Assembly (NCBI RefSeq): GCF_036898465.1
Contig: NZ_JARUMJ010000001.1
Location: 5,890,001 to 5,954,000 of the forward strand
Direction of reading: 5' to 3'
Length of the DNA: 64,000 bases
From: Streptomyces sp. B21-105
Lineage (GTDB): Bacteria > Actinomycetota > Actinomycetes > Streptomycetales > Streptomycetaceae
The notes beneath the pieces were generated by a model. That model ran no database searches. It saw only the letters and a program-made list of their open reading frames with translations, and was not told the origin of the DNA. Each line of letters opens with the position of its first letter. Position 1 is the first letter of the stretch. A program made the translations under genes and the position numbers. Below are positions 41,558 to 50,226 of the stretch, piece by piece.

Positions 41558-42516
41558 TGGTAGAGGGTGCCGGTGTTCAGCACCGGCTGGGGTGACCGGT
41601 CCCCGCACAGCACCACCATCAGGTTGGACACCATCGCCGCCTTCCGCTCCTCGTCCAGTTCCACGATGCCCTGCTCGGCGATCCGGCCGAGCGCGGCCTC
41701 GACCATCCCCACCGCCCCGTCCACGATCTCCCGCCGGGCCGCGACCACCGCGCCCGCCTGCTGGCGCTGGAGCATCGCCGAGGCGATCTCGGGAGCGTAC
41801 GCGAGGTGGGTGAAGCGGGACTCGATGATCCGCACGCCGGCCGCCTCCACGCGCGCGTGGAGCTCCACGGCCAGCTTCTCGGTGATCTCCTCTGCGTTGC
41901 CGCGCAGCGAGAGCCCGTTCTCGTCGTGCGAGTCGTAGGGGTACTCGATGGCGATGTGGCGCACGGCAGCCTCGGTCTGGGTGGCGACGAACTCCAGGAA
42001 GTCGTCCACCTCGAAGGAGGCCTGCGCGGTGTCCTTCACGTTCCACACCACGACCGCGGCGAGCTCGATCGGGTTGCCGTAGGCGTCGTTGACCTTGAGC
42101 ACGGCCGTCTCGTGGTTACGGACCCGGGTGGAGATCTTCGCGCGCGAGGTGAACGGGTTCACCCAGCGCAGTCCGTCCTCGCGGATGGTGCCGCGGTAGC
42201 GGCCGAAGAGCTGCACCACGCGGGCCTCGCCCGGCGCGACCGTGTTCAGTCCGCACATGGCGAGGAACGCGGCCACGGCGACCACGATGCCGAGGGCGAC
42301 GAGCGCGGCCTTGAGGCCGCCCGCGGTCGCCGCGGCGCCCGCGGCGATCATCCCGCCGCCGGCCAGCAGGCCGAGCAGGCCGAGCAGCAGCGCGACCCCG
42401 CCGCCCACGCTGTGTGCGGGGAACTCGTGCACGCGCGGGGCGGGCATGTCGGGCGCGTCGACGGTGTCGATGGCGTCGGTGTGCTCGGCGGTGGCCGAAG
42501 GGTCGTGCGCGGACAT
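41554..42516 (-). CDS. SPFH (prohibitin/band 7) domain membrane protein
   Basis: The 320-residue product has two adjacent membrane helices (residues ~38-90: [21 protein letters not shown] and [17 protein letters not shown]). The SPFH domain follows with [46 protein letters not shown] and [12 protein letters not shown], and a helical C-terminal part with [27 protein letters not shown] proteins form membrane microdomain scaffolds. It is co-transcribed with the downstream ribbon-helix-helix gene. Confidence 0.9.
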   Translation of the reverse strand: MSAHDPSATAEHTDAIDTVDAPDMPAPRVHEFPAHSVGGGVALLLGLLGLLAGGGMIAAGAAATAGGLKAALVALGIVVAVAAFLAMCGLNTVAPGEARVVQLFGRYRGTIREDGLRWVNPFTSRAKISTRVRNHETAVLKVNDAYGNPIELAAVVVWNVKDTAQASFEVDDFLEFVATQTEAAVRHIAIEYPYDSHDENGLSLRGNAEEITEKLAVELHARVEAAGVRIIESRFTHLAYAPEIASAMLQRQQAGAVVAARREIVDGAVGMVEAALGRIAEQGIVELDEERKAAMVSNLMVVLCGDRSPQPVLNTGTLYQ

Positions 42517-42575
42517 GGTGGTCCCCCGTCTGTCGTCAGCAGTCAGCAGCCGATTCAGCGATCGACCGTCTAGCT

Positions 42576-42589
42576 AAGTGATATCACTT
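42576..42589. promoter_or_regulatory. Perfect 14-base palindrome upstream of the SPFH operon
   Basis: AAGTGATATCACTT lies 60 bases upstream of the SPFH start in the only AT-rich patch of the region. It is a perfect inverted repeat, suited to a dimeric repressor; the operon's own ribbon-helix-helix product is an obvious candidate. No other copy was noticed in the window. Confidence 0.55.
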
Positions 42590-42801
42590 TACCCCGGGAT
42601 GGCAACCCTGTGCCCGTCTCGCACGTCGAATCTGTGGGGTGGCTCTACGGGTTCCGCCGTGCGAGGTGCGCATTCTCACGCCCCTCGAAGGCGGCATCGG
42701 GAGCACTACGTCATAGACAGCGGTGTTAGCTTTCTGAGCTGACCTGGCCCTGCCCCGGGCACTGGTGTGACTGCCGAGTAGGAAGCGGAGCGAGCGGACT
42801 C

Positions 42802-45237
42802 ATGGGACGAGCGGAAGAGAGACGAGCGCGACAGCGCGGTGGCCGCCGCGCGGCGCCCAGGAACCGCTCGACGGAGACGGAGTCGGTCGCGCCCCCCGCC
42901 CCCACCACCGCCGGCAGCGGTTCCGCGACCGGCAGCGGTTCCGCGACCGGCGGCCGCGCGGCCGCCCGCAGAGGCGCGAAGAAGAGCGCCAGGGGCGGCA
43001 GGGGGAAGGCCGGGAAGAAGGACAAGAGCCGTATACGCCGGCTCTTCACCTGGAAGAAGATCCTCGGCACGTTCCTCGGTCTGGCCGTCGCCGTGATCGG
43101 CGCCTTCGTCTGGCTGTACGTGAGCACGCCGATCCCCAAGGGCAACCCCGACGCCGACCTGCAGAGCAACGTCTACAAGTACGGCAACGGCGCCATCCTC
43201 GCCCGCGACGGCGACGTCAACCGCGAGAACGTCGATCTCGCCTCGGTGCCCATGCCCGTCCAGCACACCTTCGTCGCCGCCGAGAACAAGAGCTTCTACA
43301 CCGACGCCGGCGTCGACTTCAAGGGCACCACCCGCGGCATCCTCAACACACTCATGGGCAAGGGCGCGCAGGGCGGTTCGACGATCACCCAGCAGTACGT
43401 CAAGAACTACTACCTGAGCCAGGAACAGACCGTCACGCGCAAGCTGAAGGAACTGGTCATCTCCCTCAAGCTGGACCGGGAGGAGTCCAAGGAGTACATC
43501 CTGGCCGGCTACATGAACACCAGTTACTACGGCCGCGGCGCCTACGGCATCCAGGCCGCCGCCCAGGCCTACTACCGCGTCGACGCCGACAAGCTGAGCG
43601 TCGAGCAGGGCGCCTATCTCGCCGCGCTGCTGCAGGCGCCCAGCCAGTACGACTGGTCCGCCGCCTCCGACACCGGCAAGCGCCTGGTCAAGAACCGCTG
43701 GAACTACGTCCTGGACAACATGGTCGAGCAGGACTGGCTGGACAAGTCCAAGCGCCAGGCCATGACGTTCCCGGTCCCCCTGGACCCGAAGCCCGCCCCC
43801 GGCAAGGAGGGCCAGGTCGGCTACCTGGTCGACGCGGCCAACGCCGAACTCGCCCGCCAGCTCGTCGCCCAGGGCGCCGCCGACGATCTCGAATCGGCCA
43901 ACGCCATGGTCAGGAAGGGCGGCTGGAACATCGAGCTGAACATCGACAAGGCAAAGCAGAAGAAGCTCGAGGAGACGGTCAAGGAGCAGCTGACCAGCAA
44001 GCTCGACAAGGACAAGCGCAAGGTGGACGGCAACGTCCAGGCCGGCGCGGTGTCCGTGGACCCGAAGACGGGCGCGGTCGTGGCGATGTACGGCGGCGTC
44101 GGCTACACCGACCACTTCGTCAACAACGCCACCCGCACCGACTACCAGCCGGCCTCCACCTTCAAGCCGGTGATCCTCGCCGCGGCCTTCGACGAGAAGG
44201 CCAAGACGCAGAAGGGCGAGGAGATCACCGCCGACACCCTCTACGACGGCACCAGCAAGCGTCCCGTCGTCGGCAGCGACATCGGCTTCGCGCCGGAGAA
44301 CGAGGACGACCAGGACTACGGCGACGTCACCGTCCAGACGGCGCTGAACCAGTCGGTGAACTCCGTCTTCGCGCAGATGGGCGTCGACGTCGGCATGCCC
44401 GAGGTGCTGAAGGTCGCGGGCAACCTCGGCATGGACACCAAGGGCCTCAAGGCAGTGCCCGCCCAGACCCTGGGCACCATGGGCGCGAGCCCCCTGCAGA
44501 TGGCCGGGGTCTACGCCACCCTCGACAACCACGGCAAGAAGGTCACCCCGGCGATCATCAAGTCGGCGCAGAACAGCGCCCACCCGTCGTTCAAGCTCGC
44601 CGAGGCCGTCGGCGGCCAGGTGATCGACAGGGAGGCCGCCGACTCCGTCACCTCGGTCCTCACCGGCGTGGTCGATGACGGCACCGCCAAGAAGTCCGTA
44701 CGGGACAACCCGCTGCGCAAGGGCCAGAAGGTGGCCGGCAAGACCGGAACCTCCGACAACAACAAGTCCGCCTGGTTCACCGGCTACACCCCCGACCTGG
44801 TGACGTCGGTCGGCCTGTTCGGCGAGGACGCCAAGACCCACGCGCAGGTGCCGCTGACCGGCGCGACGACGGGCCTGACCACGACCAAGGGCCGGATCAA
44901 CGGCGGTGGCTTCCCCGCGCAGATCTGGGCGACGTACACCTTCGGCGTCTCCACCAAGGTCTCCAAGTTCGACCTGGAGACCGACCAGGGCGCGGCGGTC
45001 CGCACGGCGTCGCCGTCGGCGTCGGCCTCGCCGTCCACCAGCGCGTCGCCGTCCCCGTCGCCCAAGCCGAGCACGTCGCCGTCCTCGTCGCCGAAGCCGA
45101 GCACGTCGCCGTCCCCGTCGCCGAAGCCGAGCACGTCGCCGTCCCCGACGCCGACGGGCAGCACACCGACGGCACCGAGCCCGGAGGATCCGACGGACGG
45201 GCAAGAGGATCCGGAGAATCCCCTCCTGGGTCAGTAG
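42802..45237 (+). CDS. Class A penicillin-binding protein (bifunctional peptidoglycan synthase)
   Basis: The 811-residue protein has a basic ~80-residue cytoplasmic N-terminus and one membrane helix (~88-108). The GT51 glycosyltransferase domain has AAENKSFYTDAG (catalytic E161), GGSTITQQYVKNYYL and KELVISLKLDREESKEYILAGYMN. The transpeptidase domain has STFK (nucleophile S452), SVN at ~518 and KTGT at 647. The C-terminal ~70 residues are a Ser/Pro/Thr repeat (PKPSTSPSPS). It polymerises and cross-links the wall outside the membrane. The upstream 285 bases hold its promoter, divergent from the SPFH operon. Confidence 0.93.
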   Translation: MGRAEERRARQRGGRRAAPRNRSTETESVAPPAPTTAGSGSATGSGSATGGRAAARRGAKKSARGGRGKAGKKDKSRIRRLFTWKKILGTFLGLAVAVIGAFVWLYVSTPIPKGNPDADLQSNVYKYGNGAILARDGDVNRENVDLASVPMPVQHTFVAAENKSFYTDAGVDFKGTTRGILNTLMGKGAQGGSTITQQYVKNYYLSQEQTVTRKLKELVISLKLDREESKEYILAGYMNTSYYGRGAYGIQAAAQAYYRVDADKLSVEQGAYLAALLQAPSQYDWSAASDTGKRLVKNRWNYVLDNMVEQDWLDKSKRQAMTFPVPLDPKPAPGKEGQVGYLVDAANAELARQLVAQGAADDLESANAMVRKGGWNIELNIDKAKQKKLEETVKEQLTSKLDKDKRKVDGNVQAGAVSVDPKTGAVVAMYGGVGYTDHFVNNATRTDYQPASTFKPVILAAAFDEKAKTQKGEEITADTLYDGTSKRPVVGSDIGFAPENEDDQDYGDVTVQTALNQSVNSVFAQMGVDVGMPEVLKVAGNLGMDTKGLKAVPAQTLGTMGASPLQMAGVYATLDNHGKKVTPAIIKSAQNSAHPSFKLAEAVGGQVIDREAADSVTSVLTGVVDDGTAKKSVRDNPLRKGQKVAGKTGTSDNNKSAWFTGYTPDLVTSVGLFGEDAKTHAQVPLTGATTGLTTTKGRINGGGFPAQIWATYTFGVSTKVSKFDLETDQGAAVRTASPSASASPSTSASPSPSPKPSTSPSSSPKPSTSPSPSPKPSTSPSPTPTGSTPTAPSPEDPTDGQEDPENPLLGQ

Positions 45238-45271
45238 CGCGACGGCACAGAGCGGAAGCACACGACAAAGC

Positions 45272-45309
45272 ACAGAGGGGCGCCCGGAGATCTCCGGGCG
45301 CCCCTCTGT
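45272..45309. terminator. Perfect 19-bp palindromic terminator, bidirectional
   Basis: 45272-45290 (ACAGAGGGGCGCCCGGAGA) is the exact inverse complement of 45291-45309. It sits between the convergent PBP and phosphatase genes. Confidence 0.85.
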
Positions 45310-45363
45310 CGTCGAACCCCCTTGGTCAACGCCTCCCGCCGCACACGGGGGAGGCGCCACGCC

Positions 45364-47496
45364 CTAACCCCGGTTCAGCTCGAACCAGACCACCTTGCCG
45401 GTGCTCAGCCGTGTCGCACCCCAGCGCCGGGCCAGCCGGTTGACCAGGTAGAGACCGCGACCACCCTCGTCGGTCGCCCGGGCCTGCCGCAGCCGGGGCA
45501 GCTGCGGCACGTCGTCCCCGACCTCGCAGCGCAGCACGTCGGTGCGCAGCAGCCGCAGCGTCACCGGCCGCGACGCGTACCGCACCGCGTTGGTGACGAC
45601 CTCGCTGACCAGCAGCTCCACCGAGTCGGACATGTCCTCGAGCCCCCACCGGGACAGCGCCCGCCGGGCCAGCCGACGGGCCCGGCCCGGCGCCGCGTCC
45701 TCCGGTTCCAGGAGCCAGTACGCCACGTCGCTCGGCGCGATCCCGTCGAAGCGGGCGGCGAGCAGCGCGATGTCGTCGTCCCGGTCGCCCGGGCCGAGCA
45801 TGTCGAGCACCTCGTCGCACAGCGCCTCCAGCGGCGGCGGGTGATCCGGCCCGGTGAGCTGCGCCGTCGCCGCGAGCTTCTCCCGCAGCTGCTCTATGCC
45901 GGTCGCCACGTCCCGCAGCCGGGACTCCACCAGCCCGTCGGTGTACAGCAGCAGCGTCGCCCCGGCCGGCGCGTCCAGCTCCACCGCCTCGAAGTCGACC
46001 CCGCCGACGCCGATCGGCGCGCCCGGCGGCACCCGCAGCACCTCCGCCCGGCCGCCCAGGTGCAGCAGGATCGGCGGCGGATGGCCCGCGTTGGCGATGG
46101 TGATGCGGTGCGCGACCGGGTCGTAGACGGCGTACAGACAGGTCGCCATACGGTCGGTGCCCAGCCGCTGGGCCTGCTCGTCGAGGTGGTGCAGGACCTC
46201 CTGCGGCGGCAGGTCGAGCCCGGCGAGGGTCTGCGCCGTGGTGCGCAGCTGCCCCATGATGGCCGCCGACGTCATCGAGTGCCCCATGACGTCGCCCACC
46301 ACCAGCGCCACCCGGCTGCCGGGCAGCGGGATGGCGTCGTACCAGTCGCCGCCGACCCGCGCGGTCTCCGCCGCCGGCAGATACCGGGACGCCAGCCGCA
46401 CGCCCGTGGGACGCGGCAGGGTCTCCGGCAGCATCGTGCGCTGCAGCTCGTCGGCGATGTACGCCTCACGGTCGTACAGCACCGCCTTGTCGATGCCCAG
46501 GGCGCTGTGGGTGGCGAGCTGGGCGGCCACCAACAGGTCGTCGGTCTCGAACGGAGGGCGCTCCGGACGGCGCAGGAACACGGCGGCGCCGATCACCCGG
46601 CGCCGGCCCCGCAACGGGGCCAGGATCGCCCGCTGGCCGCCCGGGACCGCCAAGGTGCTGTCCGTGCCCAGCAGTTCGGGCAGCGCGGCACGTGCGGCCG
46701 GATGGTCGGCGAACACCGGACGCACCCCGCGCAGCACCTCCGCGAGCGCCCCGCCGGGCCGCACCTCGCACATGTCGCCGACCGCGGCCGACAGCTCCGG
46801 GGTCAGCTCCGCCGGCTCCGGGAGCGGCAGGGCCAGCGCCGCGAAGCCGGTCTCGGTGTCGCGGTCCTCCGGGATCCGGTCGGTGCGGCGCAGCCGCAGC
46901 ATGATGCGGTCCGCCACGGGCCGCTCGTCGCCGACCGGCAGCGGGTCGCGCAGATAGACGAGGATCGCGTCGGAGAAGGTCGGCACGGTGGCCCGGCACA
47001 GCCCCATCACGATCTCGTCGAGGTCCAGACCGCGGGCGATCCGCCGGGTGGCGGCGCCCACGAACCGCAGCCGGTCGCCCTCCCGCCGCATCGGCGTGGG
47101 CCGGCCCGGAGTCACTCCCGCGCCGGCGCGCCGTTCCTGCCCGCCGGGACCGTGTTCCTGCCCGCCGGGACCGCGTTCCTGGTGTCCGTCTCCGCCCGGC
47201 TGGGCCGGGATCGACTCGGGCGCCGGGCGCGGCCGGTGCGTGTCGGCATCCGCGGTCGCCGACGGCTGCGAGTGCTCCGCACCCGCACCCGCCTCCGCGT
47301 CGGCCGCGTCCTTACCCGTGGCTCCCTGGCCGCCCATGTCGCCCTTTCCGCCCTTGCCGCACGTCGTCGTACCCGAGGCGTCGGGCGGTAAGGCGGACGG
47401 GCCCGGCGCGGAGGCCGGAGTATGCAGGAGTGCCCCATGGGGGTCCGTGGGGTCGACGCCCTGGGGGCGTTCGTAGGAGGTGGGCTGCTCCGTCAC
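45364..47496 (-). CDS. SpoIIE-type protein phosphatase with GAF and anti-sigma kinase domains
   Basis: The 710-residue product has a disordered ~135-residue N-terminus with Gly/Gln/Glu repeats (GGQEHGPGGQE). A GAF-like domain follows (~145-335), then a PP2C/SpoIIE domain (~345-560) with ARVGGDWYDAIPLPG, VVGDVMGHSMTSAAIMGQLR, NAGHPPPILL, LLLYTDGLVESR and DRDDDIALL. A HATPase_c/RsbW-like domain (~590-705) has ELLVSEVVTNAVRYA and EGGRGLYLVNRLA. Streptomyces encode many such proteins that switch anti-sigma antagonists. No partner gene is adjacent. Confidence 0.9.
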   Translation of the reverse strand: MTEQPTSYERPQGVDPTDPHGALLHTPASAPGPSALPPDASGTTTCGKGGKGDMGGQGATGKDAADAEAGAGAEHSQPSATADADTHRPRPAPESIPAQPGGDGHQERGPGGQEHGPGGQERRAGAGVTPGRPTPMRREGDRLRFVGAATRRIARGLDLDEIVMGLCRATVPTFSDAILVYLRDPLPVGDERPVADRIMLRLRRTDRIPEDRDTETGFAALALPLPEPAELTPELSAAVGDMCEVRPGGALAEVLRGVRPVFADHPAARAALPELLGTDSTLAVPGGQRAILAPLRGRRRVIGAAVFLRRPERPPFETDDLLVAAQLATHSALGIDKAVLYDREAYIADELQRTMLPETLPRPTGVRLASRYLPAAETARVGGDWYDAIPLPGSRVALVVGDVMGHSMTSAAIMGQLRTTAQTLAGLDLPPQEVLHHLDEQAQRLGTDRMATCLYAVYDPVAHRITIANAGHPPPILLHLGGRAEVLRVPPGAPIGVGGVDFEAVELDAPAGATLLLYTDGLVESRLRDVATGIEQLREKLAATAQLTGPDHPPPLEALCDEVLDMLGPGDRDDDIALLAARFDGIAPSDVAYWLLEPEDAAPGRARRLARRALSRWGLEDMSDSVELLVSEVVTNAVRYASRPVTLRLLRTDVLRCEVGDDVPQLPRLRQARATDEGGRGLYLVNRLARRWGATRLSTGKVVWFELNRG

Positions 47497-47812
47497 GCGT
47501 GTCGAATCCGTCCGTCCGGGGCTGCGCGCCGCGCGCGCAGTTGGTCCCGCAGGAAACCCGATACCCGGAATACGTGTCCCCGGAACGGAATTCCCGCGTG
47601 GTCAGAGGTTGTTCCTGTGTCACCCGTGGACCGCTCACGGTCCGGGTGGCCGACGCCGAGCGTGCCGCCGGTGTTGCCCTCGTACCCCTCGCTCACGTCC
47701 TGCCGCCCCTCGGTGACGTTCGGTCAGACCCGGCGACTGCTCCGGGAGTTACTGCCAGCGTGCCTTGCGGAGGACGATCCTACGTTTGTTGCCCGGGGGC
47801 GCATCAAGGGTC
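47497..47812. other. Intergenic region without a recognisable gene
   Basis: About 315 bases between the phosphatase start and the end of the DUF402 gene, both on the minus strand. It should contain the phosphatase promoter. An AT-richer part at 47555-47625 includes GGAATTCC and GGAAC elements reminiscent of ECF-type promoters, but no convincing -35/-10 pair could be fixed. Confidence 0.35.
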
Positions 47813-48505
47813 TCATGTGGACATGTGCGCGGGCGTACGGTCCCAGTCCTCCGGCAGCAACGGTACGGCCCAGGACGGGTCCGGGCGCCAATGCTGCCAG
47901 CCCTCGTCGAACGGCGGCCCCCAGGCGCGGATCGTTTCCAGCGCCCTGCGGCCCGCCAGCAGCACCAGCTCGGCCACCGCCCGGTCCATCAGTCCGTCCT
48001 GCTGGGCCTGCGCGAACTCGTCCTCGTCGCGCCAGCCCCAACTGTGGTCGGGGTAGACGCAGATGTCCAGAAAGTGGTCCTCGGAGTCCACTCCGCCCTC
48101 CCAACGGACAAGCGGCTCCTCCAGGTTGACGTACCAGTTCTTGAACTGCCAGCCCGGATCCCAGAACAGCCACACCGACCACGGCTCGCCCGGCCGGGCC
48201 AGCTTCAGCACGCCGGTGCCGAACCAGCGGTCGCGCTGCACCGTGCGCGGCTTGGTGTAGCGGGTGCGCAGCGGCTCCCGGTGCGGCGGCGTGCCGTCCG
48301 CGAGGACCGGCTTGACGCACTCGGTGCCGGGGGCGAGCCAGACCGCCAGCACCTCCGCGTCGTCGCGCACCACGGTGACCGGGCGGGCGATGTGGAAGCC
48401 CGCGCCGCCGTTCGCCCGGTAGCGCCACAGGATCCGGTCCCCGGGCTCCCAGAAGGCCGCCGCATCGCCCGTTCCCACGCGTCTCACCGCTTCACCGTCT
48501 GCCAT
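47813..48505 (-). CDS. DUF402 domain protein
   Basis: The 230-residue product matches the DUF402/FomD-like layout: GDRILWRYRANG, VLAVWLAPGTECVKPV, WFGTGVLKLARPGEPWSVWLF, then WQFKNWYVNLEEPLVR, DHFLDICVYPDHSWGWRDEDEFAQAQQDG. The conserved Asp/Glu and Lys-Asn-Trp-Tyr-x-Asn residues are those of the metal-dependent nucleotide-diphosphatase relatives. The substrate is not predictable. Its ATG at 48505 is close to the fumC end. Confidence 0.85.
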   Translation of the reverse strand: MADGEAVRRVGTGDAAAFWEPGDRILWRYRANGGAGFHIARPVTVVRDDAEVLAVWLAPGTECVKPVLADGTPPHREPLRTRYTKPRTVQRDRWFGTGVLKLARPGEPWSVWLFWDPGWQFKNWYVNLEEPLVRWEGGVDSEDHFLDICVYPDHSWGWRDEDEFAQAQQDGLMDRAVAELVLLAGRRALETIRAWGPPFDEGWQHWRPDPSWAVPLLPEDWDRTPAHMST

Positions 48506-48578
48506 GCAGAGATATTAGGTGCCATGGCCATATGACGCTGCGGCGCGTGACACGGTTCTCACGCCGGGGCGCGAAAGG

Positions 48579-49964
48579 TCACGGGCGTGTCATCCGCAGG
48601 ACGTCCAGCGCCTCGTCGAGCTGCTGGACCGTCAGGTCACCGCGCTCCACGTAGCCGCCCGCGAGGACCGTCTCGCGGATCGTCCGGCGCTCCGCCAGCG
48701 CCTTCTTCGCCACCTTCGCGGCCTCCTCGTACCCGATGTACTTGTTCAGCGGGGTGACGACGGAGGGCGAGGACTCGGCGTACTCGCGGGCGCGTTCGCG
48801 GTGGGCGACGATCCCGTCGACGGTCCGGTCGGCGAGCAGCCGCGACACGTTGGCGAGCAGCCGGATCGACTCCAGCACGTTCTTCGCGATCACCGGCAGC
48901 ATGACGTTCAGCTCGAAGTTGCCCGCCGCGCCCGCCGTCGCCACCGTCGCGTCGTTGCCGACGACCTGCGCGGCGACCATCAGCACCGCCTCCGGGATCA
49001 CCGGGTTGACCTTGCCGGGCATGATCGAGGAACCCGGCTGGAGGTCGGGAAGGCTGATCTCGGCCAGCCCAGTGCGCGGCCCGGACGCCATCCACCGCAG
49101 ATCGTTGGCGATCTTCGTCAGGCCCACCGCGACGGTCCGCAGCTGCCCACTGGTCTCGACGATCCCGTCCCGCGCGCCCTGGGCCTCGAAGTGGTCGCGC
49201 GCCTCCGTCAGCGGCAGCCCGGTGCTGCGGGCGACCTCCTCGATGACGGCGGCGGAGAAACCGGGCGGCGTGTTGATGCCGGTGCCGACGGCCGTGCCGC
49301 CCAACGGGAGCTCGGCCAGCCGGGGGAGGGACGCGGTGAGCCGCTCGACGCCGTACCGCACCTGGGCGGCGTACCCGCCGAACTCCTGGCCGAGGGTGAC
49401 GGGCGTGGCGTCCATGAGATGGGTCCGCCCCGACTTCACGACGTCCGCGAACTCCTCCGCCTTACGGCCGAGGGCGTCGGCCAGCTGCTCCAGGGCGGGG
49501 ATCAGATCACGCGTGACGGCGGCGGTGGCGGCGATGTGGATCGACGACGGGAAGACGTCGTTGGAGGACTGCGAGGCGTTCACGTGGTCGTTGGGGTGCA
49601 CCTGGCGGCCCAGCCGCTCGCCGGCCAGGGTCGCGAGCACCTCGTTGGCGTTCATGTTGGACGAGGTGCCGGAGCCGGTCTGGAACACGTCCACGGGGAA
49701 GTGCTCGTCCCACTTCCCGTCGGCCACCTCGCGGGCCGCCTCCTGGATCGCCTCGGCGATGTCCTTGTCGAGCACCCCGAGCCCGGCGTTGACCTTAGCC
49801 GCGGCCCCCTTGATCCGGGCGAGCGCCTCGATGTGCGCCCGCTCGAGGCGCTGCCCGGAGACGGGGAAGTTCTCGACGGCACGCTGGGTCTGCGCCCGCC
49901 ACTTGGCCTCGGCGGGGACCCGGACCTCGCCCATGGAGTCGTGCTCGATGCGGTAGTCGCTCAT
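48579..49964 (-). CDS. fumC: Class II fumarate hydratase
   Basis: The 461-residue enzyme has the superfamily signature [27 protein letters not shown] at the substrate site, [14 protein letters not shown] and [17 protein letters not shown]. It hydrates fumarate to malate in the TCA cycle without an iron-sulfur cluster. It lies downstream of the class I fumarase gene on the same strand in the ancestral order; the integrative element now separates them by 8 kb. Confidence 0.95.
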   Translation of the reverse strand: MSDYRIEHDSMGEVRVPAEAKWRAQTQRAVENFPVSGQRLERAHIEALARIKGAAAKVNAGLGVLDKDIAEAIQEAAREVADGKWDEHFPVDVFQTGSGTSSNMNANEVLATLAGERLGRQVHPNDHVNASQSSNDVFPSSIHIAATAAVTRDLIPALEQLADALGRKAEEFADVVKSGRTHLMDATPVTLGQEFGGYAAQVRYGVERLTASLPRLAELPLGGTAVGTGINTPPGFSAAVIEEVARSTGLPLTEARDHFEAQGARDGIVETSGQLRTVAVGLTKIANDLRWMASGPRTGLAEISLPDLQPGSSIMPGKVNPVIPEAVLMVAAQVVGNDATVATAGAAGNFELNVMLPVIAKNVLESIRLLANVSRLLADRTVDGIVAHRERAREYAESSPSVVTPLNKYIGYEEAAKVAKKALAERRTIRETVLAGGYVERGDLTVQQLDEALDVLRMTRP

Positions 49965-50041
49965 GACCGGTACAGCGTGCGGCGCGCCCCGCTTGTTCCT
50001 GGCACAGGCCCGTTCGGGCCACCGCGCCGGGAACGAGCGGG

Positions 50042-50067
50042 GGGCGTACCGGTGCGCCGGTACGCCC
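50042..50067 (-). terminator. Hairpin between the fumarase genes
   Basis: GGGCGTACCGG (50042-50052), loop TGCG, CCGGTACGCCC (50057-50067): 11-bp perfect stem. It originally lay just beyond the class I fumarase stop and upstream of fumC, so it could attenuate readthrough between the two. Confidence 0.65.
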
Positions 50068-50070
50068 GCG

Positions 50071-50138
50071 CCGTCAGCCCAGCCCCGGCCCGCGTACCGG
50101 AACCGTCAGCCCAGCCCCAGCCCCGGCCCGCGTACCGG
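50071..50138. repeat. Direct repeat of the fumarase C-terminal coding tail
   Basis: CCGTCAGCCCAGCCCC followed by GGCCCGCGTACCGG occurs at 50071-50100 and, with one extra AGCCCC, at 50103-50138. On the minus strand each copy encodes the end PVRGPGLG and a stop, so the last ~10 codons plus stop of the original fumarase gene are duplicated just after its stop. Confidence 0.75.
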
Positions 50139-50186
50139 GATCGATGTGAACGTCGGTGCGGGGGCGGGGTCCTTGAAGAAGTCGTT
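50106..50186 (-). pseudogene. Displaced original 3' end of the class I fumarase gene
   Basis: On the minus strand this encodes [20 protein letters not shown] then PGLGLG and a TGA. The same end, with variations, closes the intact gene at 58165. The frame upstream of the core is element DNA (LNKS), so this piece has been cut from its gene by the insertion. Confidence 0.82.
50174..50186. repeat. Left attachment site core
   Basis: TGAAGAAGTCGTT, identical to 58230-58242. Flanking bases differ on both sides (T and C here, C and G at the right), so the crossover lies within these 13 bases. Confidence 0.82.
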
Positions 50187-50226
50187 CGACTTGTTCAGTT
50201 GGCGGCACCACCCGTAGCATCCGCGC

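Noticed and set aside
50174..50186. tRNA gene as the integration target
   Set aside because: No tRNA-like sequence is at either end; the core lies inside the fumarase coding region.
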